Assembly: GCA_021234155.1 (NCBI GenBank)
Contig: JAJEKV010000006.1
Location: 23,163,653 to 23,227,652, forward strand
Reading direction: 5' to 3'
DNA from: Isoetes taiwanensis
Lineage: Eukaryota; Streptophyta; Lycopodiopsida; Isoetales; Isoetaceae
Length of the DNA: 64,000 nt
Positions within the stretch are counted from its first letter, which is position 1; each line of letters opens with the position of its first letter. Of the stretch, positions 34,569 to 45,481 are shown piece after piece. The notes beneath the pieces are model-generated. The model was not told where the DNA came from. It made no database searches and saw only the letters and a program-made list of their open reading frames with translations. Position numbers and translations under genes: made by a program.

Positions 34569-36220
34569 TTTATTTCGGGATGGGGAAGGGAACTGTTCCA
34601 TCATGTTACGCCATATGCGGCGTTCCCTTTTCCCGTGCGGGATTGTGCGGGATTTTTTTCTGTCTTCCTCTTCTACCGTATTTCAAATTCTAGAGGGAAG
34701 GGAGCGTAGGTCAGGCGGTGATGGCCCTGGCCTATGCTTTTCTGGCGAAAATATTTTCTTGCGTTTGTCCAAGATGGGGGAGCCACCATTTTTTTCCCTC
34801 AGACCTCTTTTTCGCGCTCCCTTTTCTTCTCCATCTCCATTCAACTAGGAAATGCTGAACGAATATAGTAGCTTTAATCTTGTCTTAAGAAAAAAGTTTG
34901 GCGTTATGGAGCTCCATAGCTGAAGAGGAGATTGCCATGATTCATGCATGCCATGTAATGGACAACCATCTAGAATTCCCGCATAGGATTTAAGGCCAGT
35001 CCTCAATCACAAATAGATCCATCTTTTGAGCAGATTGGACGTTGATGAGCTTCTGCACAATCATAAAACCAATCGGGCTATAGTTTTGGAAGTCATAACG
35101 TCTTATGCTTTCTTGCTTTCTTCTTATTTAGGAAGATCAGTTTATCTCTATAGCATCTATTAGATAAGTTGTAACTTGGATAAATCAAATGTAAAAATGT
35201 CTATGCCATTTGGGCTGCATTGTAATGGTTCACAAGTCAAATTCCTAGAATCACTTTTATCTATGCCCATAAGAAATGTTATTTTTATGCTTCTATCTGT
35301 ATTGGAGGATGTCCATGAGATCTCCGGTTAAAAAGCTTTTCAAATTTCCAATCAGAGACTCCACAAGTTCTGGAGATTTTTGATTAATGTAACTTTTGCA
35401 GATGTATATAGCAATCGATTATGGAGGTATATGGGATACGATGATAAATAAAGTGACTATTGACCTTTTTAGATGCATCGCAACTCGAGCAATTGATTCT
35501 GATAGTATACCTAACAAGTCAATGAACGACCACTTTATTTGGTTTGAAGAAGTAAGTTCTTCCTTCAACTTGGTATCAATTGATTTTCTGTTCCTTCTTG
35601 ACTGGAGCAAGTGTATAGTTTTAGACCCTTTTGTAGCTTGATAATATAAGCTTGAGGGGAATCCAGAGTCTACCAAAAGGTTTTCTGTTTATCTGTTGCA
35701 GCAGCGTATACTTCACAACAACATATACCTCTTGGTTTCTAGCAGCTAGATCTGCAATCTTGCTGATAGGCCAGCCATTATATGTCCCTTCTGTTTGAAG
35801 TATAAACAAATCCATAGCAGCAATTATTGGTGCCCCTAGTGTGCAGCATGATACTTTTTGAGCTCATGGAAGGATGGTACATATTTAAGCAGCACTCACC
35901 AACTTGATGGTTGGACAAGGTTCATCATAATTTATCAACTATGCTCCATCATTTTTCATCATTATGGTACTGGTTTCATGCTGCAAGCAGATGTACAGAA
36001 GTGAAGCCCTCTCCATTACTGGGTAATACTAGAGTGTATAGCCCCAAGTTGATATTGTGGCAGTGCACGTTGCCCTATTGGCAAGTAGCATATCCAAACC
36101 TTCAATGCATCACACCAAATCTAGGTTCAATGTTGTAGGACATTGTGCCTAAAAGAATTGATGCAACAAACATGGTTTCAAATATCAATAAAGGGAAGTT
36201 GAGCAAACCACACACTCTCT
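34569..36220. other. No gene recognised
   Basis: Short open frames only. A GC-richer stretch at 34580-34830 includes the inverted pair AAGGGAAC/GTTCCCTT. The remainder is AT-rich sequence 3' of the kinase gene. Confidence 0.5.
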
Positions 36221-36223
36221 GAA

Positions 36224-38038
36224 TCATCTTGAGATTAGGCCATGATGCTGGTTGAAAAGGTAATGATTTTCAACAAATGAACAATGCGCGTAAACTTGGG
36301 AGTCCAGGTCATCAGGTGTTATAACATACTCGTCTACTATGTTTTGGGCTGGACCTACAAGAAATCTGGTCTTTACTTGAGCAATGGTGCCATCCTGTGC
36401 ATGACGGAGCCATTGAATGATGCAATTGCCTCTTAAAAGGCCAAGCTTAGCAGTCAATGTACATCCCACCTTGTTGCCTCCTTCTAGACTCAAACCTGCT
36501 AGTCCAAATTCTTCAGCTCGCATACAAGGGACTCGACATGAGGATTGATCAATCAGTACCTCCTCCTTCACTTGCCAAAGTTCTTCATAGATCTTTTCAA
36601 AATTAGGCCGATTATCTGGCATTTGATCCCAACATTTCTGTATCAAATCCAGAAGGTTTCTTGGAATATCTGTTGGCAAAGCAGGCCTTTGCCCACTCCT
36701 CAAGTAATCTATCATGGCTAACCTGCTTGGATTTGGAAAGGGCTCTAGACCTGTAAGTATTTCTGAGCATGTAACACCGAAGCTGTACACATCAACCTTT
36801 TTTGAGTATTCCCCAACTTCTAGGTCCATTACAAGCATTTCTGGAGCCATATATGTGGATGTGCCCCTGTTATAAGTATTGCTGGTTGATTCACTATCAA
36901 AGCTCTCTTTAGAATGCCCAAAATCTGCGAGCTTTAATATGAAGTTTGGGCGCCTGTTACCATCATTTACAAATTTTACTAACACATTAGATGGCTTCAT
37001 ATCTCGGTACACTATATTTTTTCTATGTAAATATCGCATGCCTTTGGCAATTTGAAGCATTATATCCACAGACTCAGAGATTGTAAATGGGGAAACCCCA
37101 CCACTAAATTTTCTAGATTTAATAAGCTTCTTCAAATCTGTGTCCATGAGCTCTAACACTAGAAAGTTATCACCATTTCTCTGATCTGCTGAATACCCTA
37201 CTGTTTGTACAACATGAGATGATTCCCAGGGCTGTAGTTTTATGAGAATATCGAACTCCTGCCTAAAGTAAAACTGGTGATGGAACTTCTTTACAGCAAC
37301 TGGCAACTTAAACCATGTTGCTTTCCAAACTTCGCCATAACTGCCCCTGCCTAAAAGCTGTTCTATCTGTAGGTCATTCTCCATAATAGAAGGTCCTTGT
37401 AATGCACTAATAGAAGACCCTGGTAATGCATCTTCGTTTCTGGTTTTTAACATTGCACTTAAGGCAGTAATCAACCCACCCTTATTCCCCCAAAGTAATT
37501 GACTAAGATTGCCTGAGTACTGTTTTTTTGCATCTAACTCTTTTGCTAATGTCTCTTTGTCCTGCTCAGCTGCCCATTGCATTGTGCTCCTCAGAATAGA
37601 CGCATCCACCACTATCTTTTTCTTAAGCTGCCTAATAATATGTCCTTGTAATGAGTTTAAAAGGGGTTCTTTTAAGCCAGAGATGATTAAACTATTCATG
37701 ATTTGAGCATAACCTTCAAAATCATCAAGAACATCATAAAACTCACCAGCAGAAATGTTCATGACAGCAGCTGCGTTAAGCCAGTCTCTAGAAGAACAAC
37801 GGTTTACAAGATCAAGTGCAGTCTTCAAAACGGCAACAAGCTCCCAACCTACAGTAGAAGTCCATGTTGATTCTGTTTGCTGGGGAAATAGGGCAAGCCA
37901 CCATTGTTCCACATAGTGTGCCACAAAATCCGCCATTGTTGCCAGTACTCCACACTGCATGCCATTTATTTTTACGGATTTGTTCCTCATCTTTGTGGCA
38001 AGCTCCAAAATTTCATGTGCCCATTCGAAATCTTCCAT
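36224..38038 (-). CDS. MLKL/HeLo-type protein kinase, intact
   Basis: A single 604-residue open frame, the only intact host gene here. Residues 1-200 are helical (EILELATKMRNK, LKTALDLVNRCSSRDWLNAA, FYDVLDDFEGYAQI) and resemble the four-helix N-terminal domain of plant MLKL/MCAfunc proteins, which mediates membrane or oligomer contacts. The kinase domain (about 223-490) has the glycine loop GRGSYGEV 230-237, Lys250 (VAVKK), YRDMKPSN 344-351 with catalytic Asp346, DFG 372-374 and APE 398-400. All catalytic residues are kept; only the His of HRD is Tyr. So it may be an active kinase, unlike animal MLKL. The C-terminus (520-590: VGCTLTAKLG…IIQWLRH…YVITPDDLDSQVYAHC) recalls Ig-like A9 repeats of plant AIR9-type proteins. 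The first Met is taken as start. No intron is needed. Confidence 0.85.
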   Translation of the reverse strand: MEDFEWAHEILELATKMRNKSVKINGMQCGVLATMADFVAHYVEQWWLALFPQQTESTWTSTVGWELVAVLKTALDLVNRCSSRDWLNAAAVMNISAGEFYDVLDDFEGYAQIMNSLIISGLKEPLLNSLQGHIIRQLKKKIVVDASILRSTMQWAAEQDKETLAKELDAKKQYSGNLSQLLWGNKGGLITALSAMLKTRNEDALPGSSISALQGPSIMENDLQIEQLLGRGSYGEVWKATWFKLPVAVKKFHHQFYFRQEFDILIKLQPWESSHVVQTVGYSADQRNGDNFLVLELMDTDLKKLIKSRKFSGGVSPFTISESVDIMLQIAKGMRYLHRKNIVYRDMKPSNVLVKFVNDGNRRPNFILKLADFGHSKESFDSESTSNTYNRGTSTYMAPEMLVMDLEVGEYSKKVDVYSFGVTCSEILTGLEPFPNPSRLAMIDYLRSGQRPALPTDIPRNLLDLIQKCWDQMPDNRPNFEKIYEELWQVKEEVLIDQSSCRVPCMRAEEFGLAGLSLEGGNKVGCTLTAKLGLLRGNCIIQWLRHAQDGTIAQVKTRFLVGPAQNIVDEYVITPDDLDSQVYAHCSFVENHYLFNQHHGLISR

Positions 38039-38278
38039 GCCCCCGGGACTCTTTTTCGTCTGCTCTCCTCTGAGCCTTGTAAACTTTCTGATTCAGGCAA
38101 TTTCCAGGAAGATAAGGACTGACCAGGGTCAAGCATGATTCTGTCAAACTTCTGAGTCCTGGTCCACCAAGCTTTAAATTTGAATTAAATTTGAAGTGTT
38201 CCGTACCATTCTTTGGGGTCCTCCATGGAGAGAAGGGCAGAATTTTTTTTGTTTGACATTCTTTAAGACCTTAATGTA

Positions 38279-41025
38279 TGTTAGAATATGACAACCCTGC
38301 CAACTCAGCATGCAATATGATATGGCATCCATGTAGGCAAAGAGTCATGTCTGTTATGAAGAGTCGTGTCTAAATCTATATGAAGCTACGTGAGAGGCTT
38401 GTACTCACGATTTTCCTATTTCTATTCAATATACTATTTGCATTGTATTCATGTGTTGATTCCTAAACTTAAGATGGTATCAGAGCCTGCGTGCTCTTAG
38501 ATCCTGGGACGCAGCTATGAAGGAGGAAGTGGGAGAGCCGCCTCCCCAATTCAGGAAATCCAAAAAGGGGCTTAATAGATTGAAGAAAGGCCTGAAGAGA
38601 TTTCAAGCCAAAGTGAAAGCAAAATTTATTGCATGCATCGTATTCAGGCAAGCATTGATGGGGAAGATAATAGGGCGTTGAAAATTGCCTCGAGAACGGA
38701 TGAAGCCCCCACCGATAATTGTCCCGAAGTGGTGCCGTGGATGAAATTCTTGTGGAGCGACAAGCAAGAAATCCGTCAAAGAAAGATGTGGCCGAGTAAA
38801 CCCAGGACTGCGGGTTAAAGGGAATTTGATGGGTTGAAGGATGTTGGAGTTTGCCTTGCCGTTGAAGATCCTCCATATGAAGTTGATATTGAAGGTTTAC
38901 GAGTTTGTCGCTGAAGACGTAACCATAAAAAAGTATTTGGCGCTCAAGGATGAAGGTCATTGGACAAAGAAATTTAATGGAGTTCATAGAGACTCTTGGT
39001 TTGGTAAGTCACGATTGCCCGAGGTTGTATCCCCCTGAGGGGCAGATTAATAATTTTCTTAAGGTCATGGAGAAATCGAGGGAAGAGGTCGTTGAAGACC
39101 CATTAGATTGTGAACCCATTCATTGAGGAGGCCGTTGTAGAAGAGGTCGTTGAAGATGTGGATTGGCCAAGAACGGAAGAAATTTGGGGCCTCACGGAGA
39201 ATCCACGTAAAATTCAAGCCCTTGAAAAGGCTACGAAGCCCAATTAAAACTTTCATGGGGTCGAAATTGAAGACCCCAAGAAGACCGCCAAGAAGAATAC
39301 AAAAGCCGTTTATAGGATCGAAGATGCCATAGCCATTGAAGGTTTTTTGATTTTTGTTGAAAGAGGGTGAGATCTATTCCACATAAGAATAAGATTGTCT
39401 TTGGAGAAGGACCCAATTTTCAATATAACAGATAAAGTTGTTGATTAAAATCATTACGAGAAGAGATGCAGTTGGAGTGGTGCGTAAGATTCAATCGTTG
39501 TTGCAGATATTTCCAATGCGGTTGAAGATCCTGAGATGCCTTGGTCGTAAAAGACCCATTGTTAATTGGCCAAGAAGTAGGTGCTTTTGATGAAATTCTT
39601 GAAAAAAGCCGAAGCAACGAATCCATTGATGAAGAAGGGCCGGGATGGAAGACCCACAAGAATCGCTGTTCGTTGAAGAGACTAAAATTGATCTCCCGAC
39701 CAATTGCAAGGTGGAATTTGTTGAAGAAACGACACCTCGGAAAAGTCCGATTTGGACCGGGCACGCACTCTAAAATTGCTGCGTTGAAGGGGCTGATCAC
39801 CCATGTAGCATTTTTTCTTTTTTGAAGGAGTCTTTGGGATCTATATTAGAGAAGACCGCAGAGGAGGTTGAAGATCCTATTTGGAAATGCCTTAGATGTC
39901 GCCGGTGACCTTAGCACAAATGCTAAATTTAACTTGGAGGAGGTTGATGGAGCTTTGAAGGGGACTTATGGCACGGATCAGCCCAATGCAATAGAATCTT
40001 GAACATTACTACTCACGCAACAAATCGGGGAGGGTCCAACAACAGTAATCAATTTGGAAGGGCGAGAAGAATTGGAGAAGGATTATGCTTATTCTAAAGG
40101 TACGGATTTGATTTCTAAAGGACCAGATCTTGAGGTATGAAGCTGATTCTGATCATGGCCATGGAATAAAATAACGGCTAAGGTTAGCCAAATGGCTATT
40201 TTATAGCATTTTTGCCAAGAAAAACGGCTAAAGTAAATGGAAAAAATGCCCAAAAAAAAGAAAATTTTAGCCCAAATTTTTTTGTCGCTTAAAGTGAGTT
40301 TTTAGGTTGAATAGCCAAACTTTTACCTCCAAACATATCCATCAGGACATCGATTAGCTAAACCTAAGATAGAGTGGGCTTGGAAAAAGGGATAGATTAG
40401 CCCGAAATTCAACACCAATGTATGTACTAACTTTAAGAAATTTCAAATAGGGTTTATATTTTTCTTTTTCTTTTTTCCACTTTCTTTTTTGTTCCAAGTA
40501 CAAAATTGAAGCATGAAAGGAAAGGAACAATGTTCATGTATGTTTGTGTCTTGATTTATGTATTTACAATGAATTCAATGTCTTTGCCAAAATGCTTGGA
40601 AATTTTTAAATTACTATAGCGTGATGGCTAATATTTGCCTTTCCATTTTGTGAAAGTTTAGCCAAACGCAAGAAACTATGATGGAAAAAAACTATTTAGT
40701 TTAGCCAAGTGTTAGAAACTTCTAGCCCCAATTTGAAGGTAGTTTAGCTAAACCGATTTTGGCTACACTAAAATATAGGATTAGTAATTTATTCCATGAT
40801 CATGGCTGAGTTGTTGGTTTGAGGGAGGGTGTTAGAATATGACAACCCTGCCAACTCAGCATGCAATATGATATGGCATCCATGTAGGCAAAGAGTCATG
40901 TCTGTTATGAAGAGTCGTGTCTAAATCTATATGAAGCTACGTGAGAGGCTTGTACTCACGATTTTCCTATTTCTATTCAATATACTATTTGCATTGTATT
41001 CATGTGTTGATTCCTAAACTTAAGA
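38279..41025 (+). mobile_element. Non-autonomous LTR retrotransposon, 2.75 kb
   Basis: Two 196 bp LTRs, identical by eye (TGTTAGAATATGACAACC...CTAAACTTAAGA), at 38279-38474 and 40830-41025, with target duplication ATGTA at 38274-38278 and 41026-41030. TGGTATCAGAGCC follows the 5' LTR as primer site and GAGGGAGGG precedes the 3' LTR. The LTRs end in GA rather than CA. The 2.35 kb interior has no RT or integrase and must have been moved in trans, probably by a copia element since the PBS is the same. The 5' LTR lies 240 bp upstream of the start of the divergently transcribed kinase gene. Confidence 0.93.
38518..40140 (+). pseudogene. Interior of the LTR element: gag-like remnant
   Basis: It opens with MKEEVGEPPPQFRKSKKGLNR shortly after the primer site and then breaks repeatedly. 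Lysine/glutamate-rich pieces with recurring VEDP/EDP words can be read in several frames. It may be a decayed gag; no zinc knuckle is visible. Confidence 0.4.
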
Positions 41026-41030
41026 ATGTA

Positions 41031-41610
41031 GTGATACCTTTTTTTTGTATTTTTTAAAGTTTTAACCATTGTTAACCATTGAACCATCACATACAAACAA
41101 TGAATATACCAAAATGTACCACTAGTTTATGCACAAGTCACTGGTTGGACGAAATCAGAGCCTCAACCTGCCACGATTCTCCATCATCCTCTTCGTCGTC
41201 ATCGCTCCTCTTCAACAAGTGCGCTGCATATGAAGTCTTAATAATGTATAAGTCTTAATAATGTATCCGAGGAGTACTTTTGGAAGTTTGGCAAGATGTA
41301 ATTAAATTGAACACAATTTGGAAAAGCAATTTCCAACTACAACCTTAGGTTTGTCTCGGTTTTTCTAACAGCTCAGAAGAACATGCATTTGCAGTGGTAT
41401 AAGTTAAGAAAGTTTCATGGGTATCAAAACTATCATGTATATCTGTTGTAAAGACTGCTTGCCATACATTTGGAGCCTTGGAGATCCATCTTACAAGATT
41501 TGAAATGATTATATTGATGCATAAATACATGTTTGCAAATTGAAAGCTTCATTGCAATCTTTGTTGACCCATTCCCACCATCATACGCTGCAATATCCTA
41601 CACTAGAGCT
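41031..41610. other. No gene recognised
   Basis: AT-rich sequence between the LTR element and the LINE; nothing assignable. Confidence 0.5.
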
Positions 41611-44097
41611 TGAAAAGCCCGGTGACCGATGTGCTTAGGGGACGGCGGAGATGCTTTTGGGATAAGGGACGGACCTCTCCGTGAACACAACCTTCCCACG
41701 TAATCAATGGTTTGATGCAGAGTGCAAGGAACACAAACGCTGGCTCCGCCAAGTCACAGACCCTGCTTTACGCCCACATGCAGTCAGACAGTACCGCGTC
41801 TTCCTTAAAGCTAAGAAAACCAGGTACATTGCACACATCAAAGGGAAATGTTTTATCTCCGGAACGTCACCCCGTGACCCCCGGGCGAAGGGTTCTTAGA
41901 AAAGCGACAGCCCCGGGGAACATCACTCCCGAGCGTTGGAGGCAATACTTTACACAACGGCTATCCCACCGGGTGCACATGCAATTACCCCGCAAGAAGG
42001 CCCAAAGGTTGGAAATCACAGATTCAGACGTGGAACAAGGCTTACTGCCGCCAATGGGAAAGCCCCCGGACTGATGGCATGCGGCAGAATTGCTTAAGTG
42101 GGCAGGGCCGCCCATAATACAGTCTTGACCGCCTTTGTTCAACAAGGCATACAGTGAAGACTTCCCGATGCGGTGGACCAATAAGCGAGTTGTTCCCATC
42201 TATAAGGACCGGTGACCCGCCTTTGCCCGGCCACTTACCGAACAATCATAGTCGGATTCGGTGTTTGCAAAATTGCTTTGCCGGAATTCTCGGCGCCAGC
42301 TTGACGGCTGGCAGAGGGCAAGAGAGATGGGCCCTCACCGGGTAGGATTCAGACCCCGACACTCAACCATTGACCACATCTTCACATTGCGAGCTACGTT
42401 GAAGGCGGCTAGAACCGTCGGGATCTATATTGTTGCTTCGGGTGGATTTTGCAAAGGCATTTGACACGTGCCTCGGGAAAAAACTATGGGCAAGATTGCG
42501 ACGGTGGGGGTTCCGTAGAATTTGCAGATCGGCAAGGTACAGGCTTTTGAAAAGATGCTAGAAATGGGGTTGCAGCCGACAAGCCAACCATTTGATAGTA
42601 GTAGTCGGGGTTCGCCAGGATGCCCTCTCCCAACATTGTTTGGGCTTTACATTGATCAATTGAGAGTCGGCTTTGGCGATAATGGGGCGGCGGGGCTCAC
42701 CTTTCTACCAGATCATCAAGCGGTTAATATATGCTGATGATGTGGACCTCTAGCTTACACAGCATACATGCATCTCTACATCTCGATGCCACGGACACAT
42801 TTTGTCAAGCTTGGCCCGATATCGCGGCGCCATGCGCCAAGACTAAGGTGGTTTCATATCATCTTCACGACGGTAGAGGATCCCCTTCCAGTTCAATGAG
42901 GGCGTAATGTGGAAGTAGCATCCACATACAAATATTTGGGAGTGGAGTTTCGTCTACTATGCACCAGGACATCCATACGCTACGAGTTACTACTGTTTTG
43001 GAAAGCACTATATGCAATGCAAAACAATAGTCATAGAGCCGAGTTGTATGATTGGACCCATCACCACACCTCGCTCAAAGTCTTAGTGGAGCCTGCCCCT
43101 TTTATGGGGGTTGAAGTATGGGGCCCGATGAGTATCCTACGCTACTTGGAATGACTTGGAGCAGGTGCGTAAAAGCCTTCTTGAAATACGAAAGCACTAG
43201 GGGTGAAGTCCACAGTTCCATATCAAATCTCTACCCAGAAATCGGGATTCTTGCCTCTTCGTGAGGGCGGCCCTTGATGTCGCCACATTGTCTATTTCGA
43301 GAAGGTGTGGTCAACATGGACGATGCTCGCCTCCCAAAACTAGCTTATATCATGGCAATGAGGCTTCCCGGAGGGAGAAGTGAGCTCAATGGATGGCTAG
43401 ATGGAATGTGCAGGATACCGTGTGCATACATGTGCAAACAGAGGCGTATCGCCATAGCTTGAGGCAATATCTTGACGCTTGCTTCATCAGCAAGCTTTGG
43501 GATGCCAGCCCTTGAGCAGTCAAGGCAAAGACACTGACGCCACATAAATCCCACATTGGAACGAGGCCCACAATGCTACTGGCGCCCCTTGCCCATGAAA
43601 AGCAGCGGACTCATTGCCTCCATTCGCATTGGGGCACATCATCTTGGTGAGGCAGCAGATGGATTGGTGAGCCACGTCGGGGCGAGGCTCTGTCCAATCT
43701 TTGCCAAATGGGAGTCATTGAGGATGAATCTCATACCCTTCAAAGTTGCTTGCATATGATCAAATCCGGATGTGCTATCTTTGAGTTGGTGGGGCCCGCC
43801 GGCCGCTACATGTGACATTGAGCGGCATAAAATGCGGATGCTAGGATCTCTACCGAGGTCATGGACATGCGAGATCAGCTATGTCCTCGGGCACGACTTG
43901 ACATGTACATACACATTTATTTCATGATGATCTATACTTGTACAGTTTGACAGCATTCTTATTAACGCCGCGGTTTTCCCTCTAAAAAACCCTGGCTGGG
44001 GTTTTTAACGACGATAATAAGTTTCTTTGGCCTCTTCGGGTCCCATAGGCCGATTGGTCTCAGTGGACGATAAAAAAAACTATTCTATTCTATTCCT
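41611..44097 (+). mobile_element. Decayed LINE with ATTCT-repeat tail
   Basis: Fragments in changing frames form a non-LTR retrotransposon ORF2: RNQWFDAECKEHKRWLRQ (41700), GFRPRHSTIDHIFTLR (42345), a fingers/palm piece where VDF.KAFDT is garbled (42440), SPGCPLPTLFGLYIDQL (42620) and STYKYLGVEFR (42915). The 3' UTR ends GACGATAAAAAAA plus ATTCT repeats near 44097. A 5'-truncated relative lies at 7793-8045. The element is too broken to encode RT. Confidence 0.75.
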
Positions 44098-44753
44098 ATG
44101 TCCTCCACAATAAGAAAAATGCACAATAGGCCTTAGGAAATGTTGATCGAGAGCAAAGATATTGCAGACTAAATCATTTAAAACCATTAAAACCACAAAT
44201 GTTGGATCAGTTTTGTCCAAACAATTTAATTCATTTTAGTTGTAAATAATGATTGTTAAGTTCAACACTACGATATGTCGTTTTATATACGCACAACTTC
44301 CAACTTTTGCTCAATAAAAAACTTGGCATAAATGTACCACAACTTCATCTATTGTGCAATAGGAGCAAGGTTGAATAATTTGTTGTATGAATCTCATGTC
44401 TCCCTAAGCACACTAACAAACATGACAATAAGAATCATGAGATCTTCCCTCCAAATAACATTTACTCCCTCTCCAAATTGAAATAAATATCTACATGATG
44501 GTGAGATAAATGCACGATATTTTATGTGTTGTAGCCACTAGAATTGGCATGTATAATTAGCTCCCCTCCCTACAATTGGCATGTATAATTAGGTCGCCTA
44601 TGTGACAGTAAAAGACAATTTATTACACCCACTATAGTGCTATCAAATTCAATATCATTTGCCACACCCCCCTACATGGAAGACGCTTAGACACACAAAT
44701 GCATTACATTGTCTAATCATTTCACCTCTCTTGACTATATGTTATACATGTTT
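44098..44753. other. No gene recognised
   Basis: AT-rich spacer containing a short direct repeat (TTGGCATGTATAATTAG at about 44545 and 44576). Confidence 0.5.
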
Positions 44754-45387
44754 TGTGACGCTCCCTGCTAAATATACGGCGCCCGGCCGTATACTCCGCA
44801 GGAAATCCCCCATCCGGTCCTCGACCGCATGGGCCCTTCGTCTATCCCGCACTCTGAGATGACTCTAGTGCGGGAAGGGGATACGAAGGTGTCTTGCATG
44901 CCCTTCCCCTATGGGCTCCTATCACAGCGGAAGCATAAACAACGTCAGAACTAGCAATAACAATACATCATACTACCTCGAAGGGTAGCTCATCCACATA
45001 TCCACAACTACAAAGAAGATAATCATATGCCATAAAACATGAGAGCTCCTACCCATGGCTCCGACTCATAAGGAGGATGACTGACCGGTTAGGCCTCAAG
45101 ATAGAACAGACCGAGTCATAACAATGGCGGGGCTGGCTATAGACAATGGCTAGGGTTGACCACTCCATCCGCCCCTCCTATGCATACTTTGCAGAATGAG
45201 CTAGATCGGGCTCTGGCATGACTCTAGCCTTCCGGATACGCAATCCCATGGTATCACCCATCGAGACTACTCTAGGTTGCATCTCCCCGGTCCGTCGAGG
45301 CAGGAAGGGTTGCATCTCCCCTTCCTGGGGTCTAGAGGTTCCACGAGCGGCTACATTAGAGGAAAAATGAGATCACATTTTGTCCCA
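44754..45387 (+). repeat. Solo or partial Ty3-gypsy-type LTR
   Basis: It begins TGTGACGCTCCC, like the chromovirus LTR start TGTGACATTCC at 59472. It ends ATTAGAGGAAAAATGAGATC...TGTCCCA, like the end of that LTR (ATTAGAGGAAATTTGAGATC...CCTCA at 60540). The middle is diverged and GC-rich. I found no target duplication, so it may be truncated on one side by the LINE that follows. Confidence 0.45.
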
Positions 45388-45481
45388 TTAAGGGATGCTT
45401 AAAATGCCATGTCAGCTTTTTAAACTGTCCAATAAGAGAAGAGCTCCAGTATATCTCCATCTCTTTGTTCTTTTTAGGAAC

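Noticed and set aside
36224-38038. Reading the kinase as a pseudokinase because HRD is YRD
   Set aside because: The catalytic Asp, the Lys-Pro-x-Asn residues, DFG and the VAVK lysine are all present; Tyr for His at this site alone does not prove inactivity.
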